Notes under the pieces: generated by a model
Told to the model about the DNA's origin: nothing
Database searches by the model: none
What the model saw: the letters and a program-made list of their open reading frames with translations, nothing else
DNA from: Pseudooceanicola sp.
GTDB taxonomy: Bacteria > Pseudomonadota > Alphaproteobacteria > Rhodobacterales > Rhodobacteraceae
Direction of reading: 5' to 3'
Assembly: GCA_002709085.1 (NCBI GenBank)
Contig: PAPR01000014.1
Span: forward strand, 1-54,153
Length of the DNA stretch: 54,153 nucleotides
Program-made: the position numbers and the translations under genes
Part shown: in pieces, positions 25,488 to 33,348 of the stretch
Position numbering within the stretch: the stretch's first letter is position 1
How the letters are laid out: every line of letters starts with the position of its first letter

Positions 25488-27506
25488 TCAGAGCAGGGCC
25501 TTGGCCTTGGCCACGACATTGGCGGCGGTGATGCCAAAGTGCTCGAACAGCTCCTCCGCCGGGGCCGAGGCGCCAAAGGAAGACATGCCGACGAAATCGG
25601 CCTTGGCCTCGCGACCACGCTCCCCGAGAAGCCAGCGATCCCAGCCCATGCGCATCCCGGCCTCGACGCCGACACGCACCGGACCGGCGGGAAGGACCCG
25701 CTTGCGATAGCTTTCTTCCTGTGCGGCGAACAGCTCCATGCAGGGCATGGAGACGACGCGGGTGCCGATGCCCTCGGCCTCCAGCGCTTCGCGTGCCTCC
25801 ATCGCCAGACCGACTTCGGAGCCGGTGGCGATCAGGATCACTTGCCGCTTGCCCGCGCTCGCATCCGCCAGCACATAGCCGCCCTGTTCACTCAGGTTGC
25901 GCGTCTTGTGCTCCAGCCGGACGGCGGGGACGTTCTGACGGGTCAGCGACAGGACCGAAGGCGTGCCGCTCTGCGTCAGGGCGATTTCCCAGGCCTCTGC
26001 GGTTTCGACCACATCTGCGGGGCGGAACACCAGCGTGTTCGGCGTCGCGCGGCTGATTGCCAGATGTTCGACCGGCTGGTGCGTCGGGCCGTCTTCGCCC
26101 AACCCGATGGAATCATGCGTCATCACGTAGACCACCGGCTGTTGCATCAGCGCCGACAGACGCATCGCGGGGCGGGCGTAGTCGGTGAAACACATGAAGG
26201 TGCCCGAATAGGGCCGGATGCCGCCATGCAGCGCCATGCCGTTCATCGCCGCCGCCATGCCGTGTTCACGGATGCCGTAATGCACGAAACGTCCGTCGCG
26301 ATTGTCGATGTCAAAGACGCCCAGATCGCCGGTCTTGGTGTTGTTCGACCCGGTCAGGTCGGCCGATCCACCGACGGTCTCGGGCATCACCGGGTTCACG
26401 ACCTCGAGCACCATCTCGGAGGCCTTGCGCGTGGCGACCGACTGGCGCGCCTCGCTCGCCTGTTTCTTGAGCGCGCGAATGACCGAAGACAGCTTTTTCG
26501 GCGCATCACCGGCCATGGTGCGGGCGAATTCGTCTTGTTTGCGTTCGGAGATTTCGCTCAGACGACCCTCCCATGCAAAACGATCTTCGGTGCCGCGACG
26601 GCCGATCTCTTCCCAGGCGGATTTGACATCCGCAGGCACTTCGAAGGGGCCGGTGGTCCAGCCGTAGGACTCTTTCGCCGCGGCCATCTGTTCGGCGTCG
26701 GTCAGCGCGCCGTGACCCTTGGAGGTGTCCTGCGCCGCATGGCCAAGGGCGATATGCGTCTTGCAGGCGATCATCTGGGGGCGTTTGCCTTTGCGTGCCT
26801 GCGTCAACGCGGCGTCGATGGCATCGGGATCATGCCCGTCGATTTCCTGCACGTCCCAGCCGCAGGCGCGGAAGCGCGCGGCCTGATCGGTGCGGTCGGC
26901 CAGATCGACCTCGCCGTCGATGGTGATATTGTTGTTGTCCCACATCACGATCAGCTTGGAGAGTTCCTGACGCCCCGCCAGGGTGATCGCCTCCTGACTG
27001 ATGCCCTCCATCAGGCAGCCGTCTCCGGCGATGACATAAGTGTGGTGATCGACGAGCTTCTTGCCGAAACGTGCGCGCAGGATTTCCTCGGCCATGGCAA
27101 AACCGACGCCGTTGGCGATACCCTGACCAAGCGGGCCTGTGGTCGTCTCGATCCCCTGCGCGAGGAAGTTTTCCGGGTGCCCGGCGGTTTTCGCGCCCAA
27201 CTGACGGAAGTTCTTGATCTGCTCCAGGGGAAAATCCTCGTACCCCGTTAGGTGAAGCAGCGAATAAAGCAGCATGGACCCGTGGCCCGCCGACAGGATG
27301 AAGCGGTCGCGATCATGCCAAAGCGGGGCGGAGGCGTCGAATTTCAGGTGCTTGGCGAATAGCACCGTGGCGACATCGGCCATGCCCATGGGCATGCCGG
27401 AATGGCCGGAATTCGCGGCGGCGACGGCATCCAGCGTCAGGGCGCGAATGGCGGTCGCCTTTGACCAATGGTCGGGATGGGCGGAACGAAGGGCTGCGAT
27501 ATCCAC
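25488..27506 (-). CDS. tkt: Transketolase
   Basis: Thiamine-diphosphate enzyme moving two-carbon units in the pentose phosphate pathway. The chosen start is a GTG at 27506 giving (M)[20 protein letters not shown] and 672 aa, the normal size. A much longer in-frame ORF runs upstream through the promoter and antisense to the next gene; it is spurious. AAAGGAGCCGTTTTTCC is a good ribosome-binding site. Motifs include [18 protein letters not shown], the ThDP fold motif [18 protein letters not shown] ending in [10 protein letters not shown], and [20 protein letters not shown] in the pyrimidine domain. It is on the gap strand, 264 bp upstream. Confidence 0.95.
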   Translation of the reverse strand: MDIAALRSAHPDHWSKATAIRALTLDAVAAANSGHSGMPMGMADVATVLFAKHLKFDASAPLWHDRDRFILSAGHGSMLLYSLLHLTGYEDFPLEQIKNFRQLGAKTAGHPENFLAQGIETTTGPLGQGIANGVGFAMAEEILRARFGKKLVDHHTYVIAGDGCLMEGISQEAITLAGRQELSKLIVMWDNNNITIDGEVDLADRTDQAARFRACGWDVQEIDGHDPDAIDAALTQARKGKRPQMIACKTHIALGHAAQDTSKGHGALTDAEQMAAAKESYGWTTGPFEVPADVKSAWEEIGRRGTEDRFAWEGRLSEISERKQDEFARTMAGDAPKKLSSVIRALKKQASEARQSVATRKASEMVLEVVNPVMPETVGGSADLTGSNNTKTGDLGVFDIDNRDGRFVHYGIREHGMAAAMNGMALHGGIRPYSGTFMCFTDYARPAMRLSALMQQPVVYVMTHDSIGLGEDGPTHQPVEHLAISRATPNTLVFRPADVVETAEAWEIALTQSGTPSVLSLTRQNVPAVRLEHKTRNLSEQGGYVLADASAGKRQVILIATGSEVGLAMEAREALEAEGIGTRVVSMPCMELFAAQEESYRKRVLPAGPVRVGVEAGMRMGWDRWLLGERGREAKADFVGMSSFGASAPAEELFEHFGITAANVVAKAKALL

Positions 27507-27547
27507 GGAAAAACGGCTCCTTTGGCGGAATTTGGCGACGATAGCGC

Positions 27548-27575
27548 TCAATAGCAGTCGCGAGGCGAGTTGCAA
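27548..27575 (-). promoter_or_regulatory. tkt: Candidate tkt promoter
   Basis: On the minus strand TTGCAA (27575-27570) and TATTGA (27553-27548) are 16 bp apart, about 42 bp before the GTG start. A GCGC core (27544-27547) flanking the -10 region gives a weak 9-of-14 match to the CceR palindrome. Confidence 0.35.
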
Positions 27576-27702
27576 GTAACGCATTGCCCGCGTAGCCGTG
27601 CACCTGCGCGCCAGGCGCAACGCCGACCAGAGAATTATCCCATGGTTCCAGACAGCTTTGGGCAATCCTTCATGTTTTGGATAGAGTTGGGCAATATTGC
27701 GC

Positions 27703-27749
27703 CGGACCAGTGATTCGCTGGTCCGCACCACGCGGTCCACCGATGGACC
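27703..27749 (+). promoter_or_regulatory. Two tandem stem-loops in the leader of the coiled-coil/zapA operon
   Basis: Hairpin 1 is CGGACCAG-TGATTCG-CTGGTCCG (27703-27725, 8-bp perfect stem). Hairpin 2 is GGTCCA-CCGA-TGGACC (27734-27749, 6-bp perfect stem). Both lie within 80 bp of the start at 27782. They could be an mRNA leader structure or paired operator half-sites; no T-tract follows, so a terminator is unlikely. Confidence 0.4.
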
Positions 27750-27781
27750 CGAGACATGCGACGAAAAGGGCGGCCCCGACG

Positions 27782-28324
27782 ATGAGTGAAATTGACGATC
27801 TGCAACGGCGGTTGACGGCCGCGCTGGACCGGATCGCCGCGGGTGTCGCGGAGTTGCCTCAACCGACATCGACCCCGTCGAGCCCGGATTCGGATGAGGC
27901 GGTGAACCGGGAAGAGCGCGACGCAGCCGTGACAGCGAAAACCCGGATTGAAGCCCGCCTCGTCGAGATGGAGCGCGACCTGACTCGCCTGCGTCAAAGC
28001 AATGACCAGCTGCGCGAGACAAGCCAGGCCCTGCGGGACGCAAACGAGGCCCGCGTCGGCGATTCCCAATTGATCAACGCCGCTCTGGCCGCCGAACTCG
28101 AAGCGCTGCGCACGACCCACGCCGCTGGCCAGACCGAAGTGCGCGCGATCCTCGACGCTTTGGCGCCGCTGGTGGGTCCGGCGCAATCCGACCGCCCGCT
28201 TGCCCCTTCGGGGGGCATCGGTGAGACGGGCTCCAACGAGACGGGCTCCGGCAGCCCGATGTCCAACACGCTGACCACCCCCGGATCCTCAGACCGGCAT
28301 TCTATCGACAAGGAGGACCTCTGA
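27782..28324 (+). CDS. Coiled-coil protein upstream of zapA
   Basis: A 180-aa protein starting [20 protein letters not shown]; a longer in-frame upstream start was rejected because this Met begins the helical heptad pattern. A short N-terminal coiled coil (about 1-25), a Pro/Ser-rich linker ([12 protein letters not shown]) and a long coiled coil (about 45-125, [20 protein letters not shown]...) precede a disordered Gly/Ser/Thr-rich tail. No family name is certain. Its stop shares one base with the zapA start (TGATG), so the two are translationally coupled. A role with ZapA at the division ring is inferred from this coupling only. Confidence 0.75.
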   Translation: MSEIDDLQRRLTAALDRIAAGVAELPQPTSTPSSPDSDEAVNREERDAAVTAKTRIEARLVEMERDLTRLRQSNDQLRETSQALRDANEARVGDSQLINAALAAELEALRTTHAAGQTEVRAILDALAPLVGPAQSDRPLAPSGGIGETGSNETGSGSPMSNTLTTPGSSDRHSIDKEDL

Positions 28325-28743
28325 TGCCCGAACTGGAAATCCTGATCGGCGGACGTGCCTTCGAGGTGGCCTGCCAGGAGGGCGAGGAGCACTATCTTCA
28401 GACCGCCGCCGAAATGCTCAACATCGAGGCCCAGACCCTGATTGCGCAGACCGGACGCATCCCCGAGGCGCGGATGTTGCTGATGTCGGGCTTGATGCTG
28501 GCGGATCGCACCGCCGGGGTCGAGGACCGGCTCAAGCTGATGGAGGACGAATCCGACGGGCTGCGCGCTGAGATCGACCGCTTGACCACGGCGTTGAAAC
28601 GTTCGGAGAGCCTGGCCTCCTCAGCACAGAGGGTCGAGGTCCCGGTAATCCCGGTCGCGGTCACGCAGACACTGACCACGCTGGCGGATCAGGCCGAAGC
28701 GCTGGCGTCTGAGGTCGAGGCGAAAAGCAAAAAGGCCGGGTAA
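28324..28743 (+). CDS. zapA: Cell division protein ZapA
   Basis: FtsZ-binding protein that stabilises the Z ring. The 139-aa chain has the ZapA N-terminal domain (about 1-60: ELEILIGGRAFEVACQEGEE, then AAEMLNIEAQTLIAQ) and a coiled-coil C-terminal half. The segment ARMLLMSGLMLADRTAGVED fits the family helix before the coil. The ribosome-binding site AAGGAGGACCTCTG lies within the upstream gene. The TAA stop sits in the loop of a stem-loop shared with the convergent grxD transcript. Confidence 0.88.
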   Translation: MPELEILIGGRAFEVACQEGEEHYLQTAAEMLNIEAQTLIAQTGRIPEARMLLMSGLMLADRTAGVEDRLKLMEDESDGLRAEIDRLTTALKRSESLASSAQRVEVPVIPVAVTQTLTTLADQAEALASEVEAKSKKAG

Positions 28744-28752
28744 TCCCGGCCT
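28733..28752. terminator. Bidirectional terminator between zapA and grxD
   Basis: AGGCCGGG-TAAT-CCCGGCCT is a perfect 8-bp stem whose loop is the zapA stop codon. On the minus strand it is followed by TTTTGCTTTT, a good U-tract for the grxD operon; on the plus strand CTGCTCTCG follows, so zapA termination is weaker. Confidence 0.7.
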
Positions 28753-28780
28753 CTGCTCTCGCTGCGATCTTCTGCAGGGA

Positions 28781-29143
28781 TCAGGCGTTCGCTGCCCGAA
28801 TTTTCTCTGCCGCGTCCTTGTCGTAGGTGACGCCGCTAGTTTCCAGCAATGTGTCCAGCTCACCGGACATCGTCATTTCGGTGATGATGTCGCATCCGCC
28901 GACGAACTCGCCCTTGATGTAAAGCTGCGGGATCGTCGGCCAGTCGGAATATTCCTTGATACCCTGCCGGATGCCGTCATCGGCCAGCACGTTCACATCG
29001 GCGAAATCCACGCCCATGTAGGTCAAAACGCCCGCCACACGGCTGGAAAAGCCGCATTGGGGCATGGATTTCGTCCCCTTCATGAACAGCACCACGTCAC
29101 TGGATTTGACGGCCTCATCGATGGTGGTCTTTGCGTCGGTCAT
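28781..29143 (-). CDS. grxD: Monothiol glutaredoxin Grx4/Grx5 type
   Basis: A 120-aa CGFS glutaredoxin that holds a glutathione-ligated [2Fe-2S] cluster and passes it on, partnering with BolA. The active site is C30-G-F-S; MKGTK (about 21-25) and WPTIPQLYIKGEFVGGCDI bind glutathione. The start at 29143 follows AAGAGGACAAACC; the ORF's 29 upstream residues belong to the overlapping small ORF region and were dropped. It overlaps that ORF by ATGA and ends the bolA operon. Confidence 0.94.
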   Translation of the reverse strand: MTDAKTTIDEAVKSSDVVLFMKGTKSMPQCGFSSRVAGVLTYMGVDFADVNVLADDGIRQGIKEYSDWPTIPQLYIKGEFVGGCDIITEMTMSGELDTLLETSGVTYDKDAAEKIRAANA

Positions 29144-29280
29144 CTGGTTTGTCCTCTTGTTGCGCGAGCCGCGGCGCGCGGCAGCGCTTTGGCCATCTGG
29201 CCACGCGAAGGGCGCGCGGCAGCGAAGCATGTCATCAGGCTGATCGTCAGGGCGATCAGAAGGGGCAGGGTCATTGTCAT
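29140..29280 (-). CDS. 46-aa ORF between bolA and grxD
   Basis: The ATG at 29280 lies 2 bp after the bolA stop, and the TGA (29142-29140) overlaps the grxD ATG as ATGA. The product begins MTMTLPLLIALTISLMTCFA, a hydrophobic helix or signal-like segment, and ends with an Arg/Ala-rich basic tail (SRGQMAKALPRAAARATRG). There is no family match I can name. The exact packing between two functionally linked genes argues for a real, translated small gene; coding by chance remains possible since it is short. It would be inner-membrane inserted, or exported. Confidence 0.5.
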   Translation of the reverse strand: MTMTLPLLIALTISLMTCFAAARPSRGQMAKALPRAAARATRGQTR

Positions 29281-29282
29281 CG

Positions 29283-29516
29283 TCAGGGTGCCCGCGTCGT
29301 CAGGGCAAGGGCGTGCAACTCACCGGCGGGGCCGTCCATCTTGCCCTTCAGCGCGGCATAGACGGCGCGTTGCTGCTGGACCCGGTTCTGCCCGCGAAAG
29401 CTTTCGTCGACCACGGTGGCCGCGAAATGCTGCCCGTCGTCGCCCTGTACTTCGATCTGGGCATTGGGGAAGCTCTCCCGGATCAAGTTTTCGATGTCGC
29501 CAGCCTGAATGGGCAT
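29283..29516 (-). CDS. BolA-family protein
   Basis: A 77-aa BolA/IbaG-like protein, partner of CGFS glutaredoxins in iron-sulfur trafficking and iron sensing. Family features are the first helix (DIENLIRESFPNAQIEV), GQHFAATVVDESFRGQNRVQ and the C-terminal GELHALALTTRAP, with H68 as a likely cluster ligand. The H often found in the RxxRHR segment is Gln here (RVQQQR). First gene of the bolA / small ORF / grxD operon. Confidence 0.9.
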   Translation of the reverse strand: MPIQAGDIENLIRESFPNAQIEVQGDDGQHFAATVVDESFRGQNRVQQQRAVYAALKGKMDGPAGELHALALTTRAP

Positions 29517-29611
29517 GAAAATCCTCGTTTAGTGGTGCGCTCTAGATGTAGGCCCGCCCCCGCCATGATGCAAGATGGTCGGGCCGGAGGGGGCGCGCGT
29601 CGCGCCATCCC

Positions 29612-31771
29612 TCAGGCCAGGGTCGTGCCGAAGGTGGTGCGATAAATCGTGGACAATTCCGACAGAGGTGCGTCGCTGCCGCCCAGGCTGACCTTGTCGC
29701 CGTGAAACCGCCCGACGCTGCGCAGGGCCACACCGGATTTGCCAGCCTCGACCATCAGCGCCTCGGCGGCGTCGAAACTGCATGCGATCAGGTAGCGTCC
29801 CTGATCCTCGCCGAACAATTGCGCCTGATCACTATCCTCAAGCGTGACGCCGACGCCCGATGCCTCGGCCATCTCGAATGCGGCGAGCGCAAGGCCACCG
29901 TCGGACAGGTCGGTGCAGGAGCGGATCAGCGCCTTGTTGGCGAGGATGAAATCACCGTTCCTGCGCTCTGCCGCCAGATCGACATGCGGCGCGTCGCCCT
30001 CGATGCGGTTGAAGACCTCGGCCAGAAGGGCGGATTGACCCAGATGGCCCTCTGTCTCACCGACCAGCAGCGCCACGTGACCATCGCGCGCCAGACCCGT
30101 CAGCGCCTCATCGGCATTCTCGATCAGGCCGACTGCGCCGATGGTCGGCGTCGGCAGGATGCCCTGACCGTCGGTCTCGTTGTAGAGCGAGACGTTGCCC
30201 GACACGATCGGCATATCAAGCGCGCGGCAGGCCTCACCGATGCCCTGGATCGCGCCGATAAATTGGCCCATGATCTCGGGCTTTTCCGGGTTGCCGAAGT
30301 TGAGGTTGTCTGTCGAGGCCAGAGGTGTCGCGCCCGAGGAGACCAGATTGCGGAAGGCTTCGGCCACCGCCTGCCGCCCGCCTTCGACCGGATTGGCCTT
30401 CACGTAGCGCGGGGTCACGTCACTGGTAAAAGCCAGCGCCTTTTTCGTTCCATGCACCCGGATAATGCCCGCGCCAAAGCCGGGGATCCGCATGGTGTCG
30501 GCCATGACCTGGCTGTCGTATTGCTCGTAAACCCATTGGCGGGAACAGTAATTCACCGCCCCGATCAGCGCGCGCACCCCATCCATGGGATCAACGGCGG
30601 GGATGTCGCTCAGTGGTTCGGCGGCGGGCGTCGGCTCATGCGGGCGGTCGTATTCCGGCGCCATGGAAGAGAGCTTGGAGAGGGGAAGATCGGCAAAGAC
30701 CTTGCCACCGTGGATGATCTCAAAACGGTCCTCGGCGATCGTCTCGCCCACGATGGCGAAATCGAGGTCCCATTTGTCGAACACCGCCTTGGCCTCGGCC
30801 TCCTTTTCGGGGCGCAGCACCATCAGCATGCGTTCCTGGGATTCCGACAGCATCATCTCGTAGGCCGTCATATGCTTTTCGCGACAGGGGACGTCGTCGA
30901 GGTTCAGCCGAACGCCCAAGCCGCCCTTGTCGCCCATCTCCACCGCCGAGCAGGTCAGACCCGCCGCGCCCATGTCCTGGATGGAGATGACGGCACCGGT
31001 CTGCATCAGCTCCAGCGTCGCTTCCATCAGGCGCTTTTCGGTGAAGGGATCGCCCACTTGCACAGTTGGGCGCTTTTCCTCGATCGTCTCGTCGAATTCG
31101 GCCGAGGCCATGGTCGCGCCGCCAACCCCGTCGCGCCCGGTCTTGGCCCCGAGGTAGACCACCGGCATGCCGACACCGGAGGCGGCCGAGTAAAAAATCT
31201 GGTTTGTATCGGCCAGACCGGCGGCAAAGGCGTTCACCAAGCAGTTGCCGTTATAGGCGGGATCGAACCGGATTTCACCGCCGACCGTGGGAACGCCAAA
31301 GCAATTGCCGTAGCCGCCGACACCCTCGACGACGCCATGAACGAGCTGTCGGGTCTTTGGGTGCGCCACCTCGCCAAAGGACAGGGCGTTCATTGCCGCC
31401 ACGGGACGCGCGCCCATGGTAAAGACGTCGCGCAGGATGCCGCCGACGCCGGTCGCCGCGCCCTGGTAGGGTTCGATGTAGGAGGGGTGGTTGTGGCTTT
31501 CCATCTTGAAGACGACGCATTGGCCATCGCCGATATCGACGATGCCCGCGTTTTCGCCGGGGCCGCAGATTACCTGTGGCCCGTCGGTCGGCAGGCTGCG
31601 GAGCCATTTCTTTGACGATTTGTAGGAGCAATGCTCGTTCCACATGGCCGAGAATATGCCCAGTTCGGTAAACGAAGGCTCCCGGTTCAGAATGCGCAGG
31701 ATCTCGGCGTATTCGTCAGGCTTGATCCCGTGGCTTGCAATCAGCTCTTCGGTAATGGCCGGTTCCTGCAT
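29612..31771 (-). CDS. purL: Phosphoribosylformylglycinamidine synthase subunit PurL (small type)
   Basis: Purine biosynthesis step 4, with PurS and PurQ as partners. The 719-aa length fits the small PurL that needs separate PurQ/PurS, neither of which is in the window. The start gives [20 protein letters not shown]; the 71-residue in-frame extension is non-coding. Motifs include [31 protein letters not shown]-like [56 protein letters not shown] and the C-terminal AIRM-like [12 protein letters not shown]. Confidence 0.96.
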   Translation of the reverse strand: MQEPAITEELIASHGIKPDEYAEILRILNREPSFTELGIFSAMWNEHCSYKSSKKWLRSLPTDGPQVICGPGENAGIVDIGDGQCVVFKMESHNHPSYIEPYQGAATGVGGILRDVFTMGARPVAAMNALSFGEVAHPKTRQLVHGVVEGVGGYGNCFGVPTVGGEIRFDPAYNGNCLVNAFAAGLADTNQIFYSAASGVGMPVVYLGAKTGRDGVGGATMASAEFDETIEEKRPTVQVGDPFTEKRLMEATLELMQTGAVISIQDMGAAGLTCSAVEMGDKGGLGVRLNLDDVPCREKHMTAYEMMLSESQERMLMVLRPEKEAEAKAVFDKWDLDFAIVGETIAEDRFEIIHGGKVFADLPLSKLSSMAPEYDRPHEPTPAAEPLSDIPAVDPMDGVRALIGAVNYCSRQWVYEQYDSQVMADTMRIPGFGAGIIRVHGTKKALAFTSDVTPRYVKANPVEGGRQAVAEAFRNLVSSGATPLASTDNLNFGNPEKPEIMGQFIGAIQGIGEACRALDMPIVSGNVSLYNETDGQGILPTPTIGAVGLIENADEALTGLARDGHVALLVGETEGHLGQSALLAEVFNRIEGDAPHVDLAAERRNGDFILANKALIRSCTDLSDGGLALAAFEMAEASGVGVTLEDSDQAQLFGEDQGRYLIACSFDAAEALMVEAGKSGVALRSVGRFHGDKVSLGGSDAPLSELSTIYRTTFGTTLA

Positions 31772-32103
31772 GGTATCCCCCGTCTGGCGTGCGCCTCCCT
31801 TTACGATACCGCGGTTGTGGGGGAAAGGGGCGGCGGGAGGAAATGGGTTGAGCGGGTCGGAGCGGGGATTTTTCTCGACGTGCTCAGCGGCGGGAGGGAT
31901 ACCGCCACGCGCTTGGCGCTCTGAGGCACTTAGCGCGGTCAGATATGGTCGATCAGGGCCGCCAGCGCACGGCCAACAGTGCACGGATCAAATAATCGGG
32001 CGGCGGCAAAGCTTTGCTTCCAAATCAGGCACCGTCACCGGTCCTGGAAAGAACGGTCCTTCGGCGCCTGTTTGCCTCGATTGCAAACGGTCAGACGGTG
32101 CCC
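31772..32103. other. purL: Intergenic region upstream of purL
   Basis: A 332-bp stretch that should hold the purL promoter. Frames crossing it are extensions of purL or antisense shadows. No riboswitch or IS end was recognised. A candidate small RNA lies immediately beyond it (32104-32186). Confidence 0.45.
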
Positions 32104-32186
32104 AAAAAAAAAGGCCGGACATAAAGTCCGGCCAAGTCCAACAGGGAGGTGAAGATGATGACGCCAGGGGCGGCACCATCGTCATG
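32104..32186 (-). ncRNA. Candidate trans-acting small RNA with anti-Shine-Dalgarno region
   Basis: Read on the minus strand, the element has a 5' hairpin (ATGACG / CGTCAT stem, 32185-32158), an unpaired linker containing CACCTCCC (32151-32144), and a strong terminator: GGCCGGAC-TTTAT-GTCCGGCC followed by nine T (32133-32104). CACCUCCC is complementary to GGGAGGUG-type ribosome-binding sites. A promoter-like pair lies upstream. The layout (5' stem-loop, exposed C/U-rich anti-SD segment, intrinsic terminator) matches riboregulators of alphaproteobacteria. An alternative is the 3' UTR and terminator of the LysR gene that ends at 32270. A plus-strand 10-codon ORF with a perfect SD is the mirror image of the anti-SD and is probably fortuitous. 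Confidence 0.5.
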
Positions 32187-32191
32187 ATTGG

Positions 32192-32220
32192 ACTTAGGTA
32201 GCGCTATTGAGTCGTTCAAG
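32192..32220 (-). promoter_or_regulatory. Candidate promoter of the small RNA
   Basis: On the minus strand CTTGAA (32220-32215) and CTAAGT (32197-32192) are 17 bp apart, near the alphaproteobacterial CTTGAC-N17-CTATAT pattern. The start would fall near 32185, exactly at the base of the 5' hairpin. Confidence 0.35.
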
Positions 32221-32269
32221 TTGCAAATGACACCTGTATGACATTCCAGCTATGCGTTTGACGCATGGC

Positions 32270-33193
32270 TTACCGCCTGTCGGCAACTTCGTCGGGGCGT
32301 TGTTCGCGCAAACGGCGGCGGTGCGTAATGATCTCTTCCTGCACGAAATCGCGGAAGGCGGCGATGCGTTTGGAATGGCGCAGCTCTTCGGGGAAGGCGA
32401 GAAACACAGGAACCTCCTCGGATTCCACCTCGGGCAAAACGCGTTCGAGTGTCGAGAAATCCTCGACGAGGTAATCCGGTAGCACGCCGATGCCGAGACC
32501 GTTGATGACCGCCTGCAAGACCCCGAAATAGCTGTTCACGGTCAGTGAGGATGACACATCGTTGCTGAGCAGATCTTGCACCAGACGCGCGCCGGCGGCG
32601 ACCTGCGCGGCAGCGGGACTTTGACAGATCAGGCGATGGCGCGAGACATCCTCGATCGAGCTTAACCGCCCCTGCCGGTCCAGATATTCGGGGCTGGCAT
32701 ACATCCGCATGCGAACGGACATCAGGCGCTTGCGGATGAGGTCGGCCTGGCTGGGTTCCTTCATGCGGATGGCGACATCGGCCTCGCGCATGGGCAGGTC
32801 CAGCACGCGTTCCTCTAGCATCAGGTCGATCCTCAGATCGGGGTATTTCTCGTAGAATTTCGGCAGGCGCGGCGCCAGCCACAGGGACCCGAAACCCGTC
32901 GTGGTGGTGACGCGCAATTCGCCAAACACCTCTTCCTCGCTGTCGCGGATCCGCGCGGTCGCTGTTTCCAGCCGTTTCATCATCGCACGCGTGGCGTCAA
33001 ACAGCAGCTCACCCTGTTCCGTGAGAATCAGCCCGCGCGCATGGCGATGAAAGAGCGTGGTGTTCAGCGATTCTTCCAGCCCGCGCACCTGGCGCGAGAC
33101 GGCGGATTGCGACAGGTGCAATGCATCCCCCGCATGGGTCAGGCTGCCGGCATCCGCGACCGCGTGAAATATTCTGAGCTTGTCCCAGTCCAT
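32270..33193 (-). CDS. LysR-family transcriptional regulator
   Basis: A 307-aa regulator with an N-terminal helix-turn-helix (MDWDKLRIFHAVADAGSLTH, DALHLSQSAVSRQVRGLEES) and a LysR effector domain (about 90-290). The ATG at 33193 was preferred to a GTG three codons upstream. Two neighbours could be targets: the divergent indolepyruvate ferredoxin oxidoreductase gene with a 155-bp shared region, or distant genes. Homologues in this order often lie next to trxB, which is absent here. The basic tail THRRRLREQRPDEVADRR is unusual but short. Confidence 0.87.
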   Translation of the reverse strand: MDWDKLRIFHAVADAGSLTHAGDALHLSQSAVSRQVRGLEESLNTTLFHRHARGLILTEQGELLFDATRAMMKRLETATARIRDSEEEVFGELRVTTTTGFGSLWLAPRLPKFYEKYPDLRIDLMLEERVLDLPMREADVAIRMKEPSQADLIRKRLMSVRMRMYASPEYLDRQGRLSSIEDVSRHRLICQSPAAAQVAAGARLVQDLLSNDVSSSLTVNSYFGVLQAVINGLGIGVLPDYLVEDFSTLERVLPEVESEEVPVFLAFPEELRHSKRIAAFRDFVQEEIITHRRRLREQRPDEVADRR

Positions 33194-33348
33194 GAAACTC
33201 ACTTTCCGTTATAATTGATCGCTGCCCCGAAATTATCCGTCACATAATCTGGATGAGGCGTTGAAGTAAGGCTAACAGGTCAAATATTCTTTATTGGTCA
33301 TATACTGTGACCTACTTTTAATCTATGGTGGCGTTCAGGGAGACCATT

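Noticed and set aside
25329-27251. 640-aa plus-strand ORF across tkt
   Set aside because: Antisense to transketolase; no recognisable domain.
27507-28043. N-terminal extension giving an 851-aa transketolase
   Set aside because: Crosses the tkt promoter and lies antisense to the coiled-coil gene; the GTG at 27506 gives the normal 672 aa.
28744-28780. 6S RNA next to zapA
   Set aside because: 6S RNA often follows zapA in proteobacteria, but only 37 bp separate zapA and grxD here.
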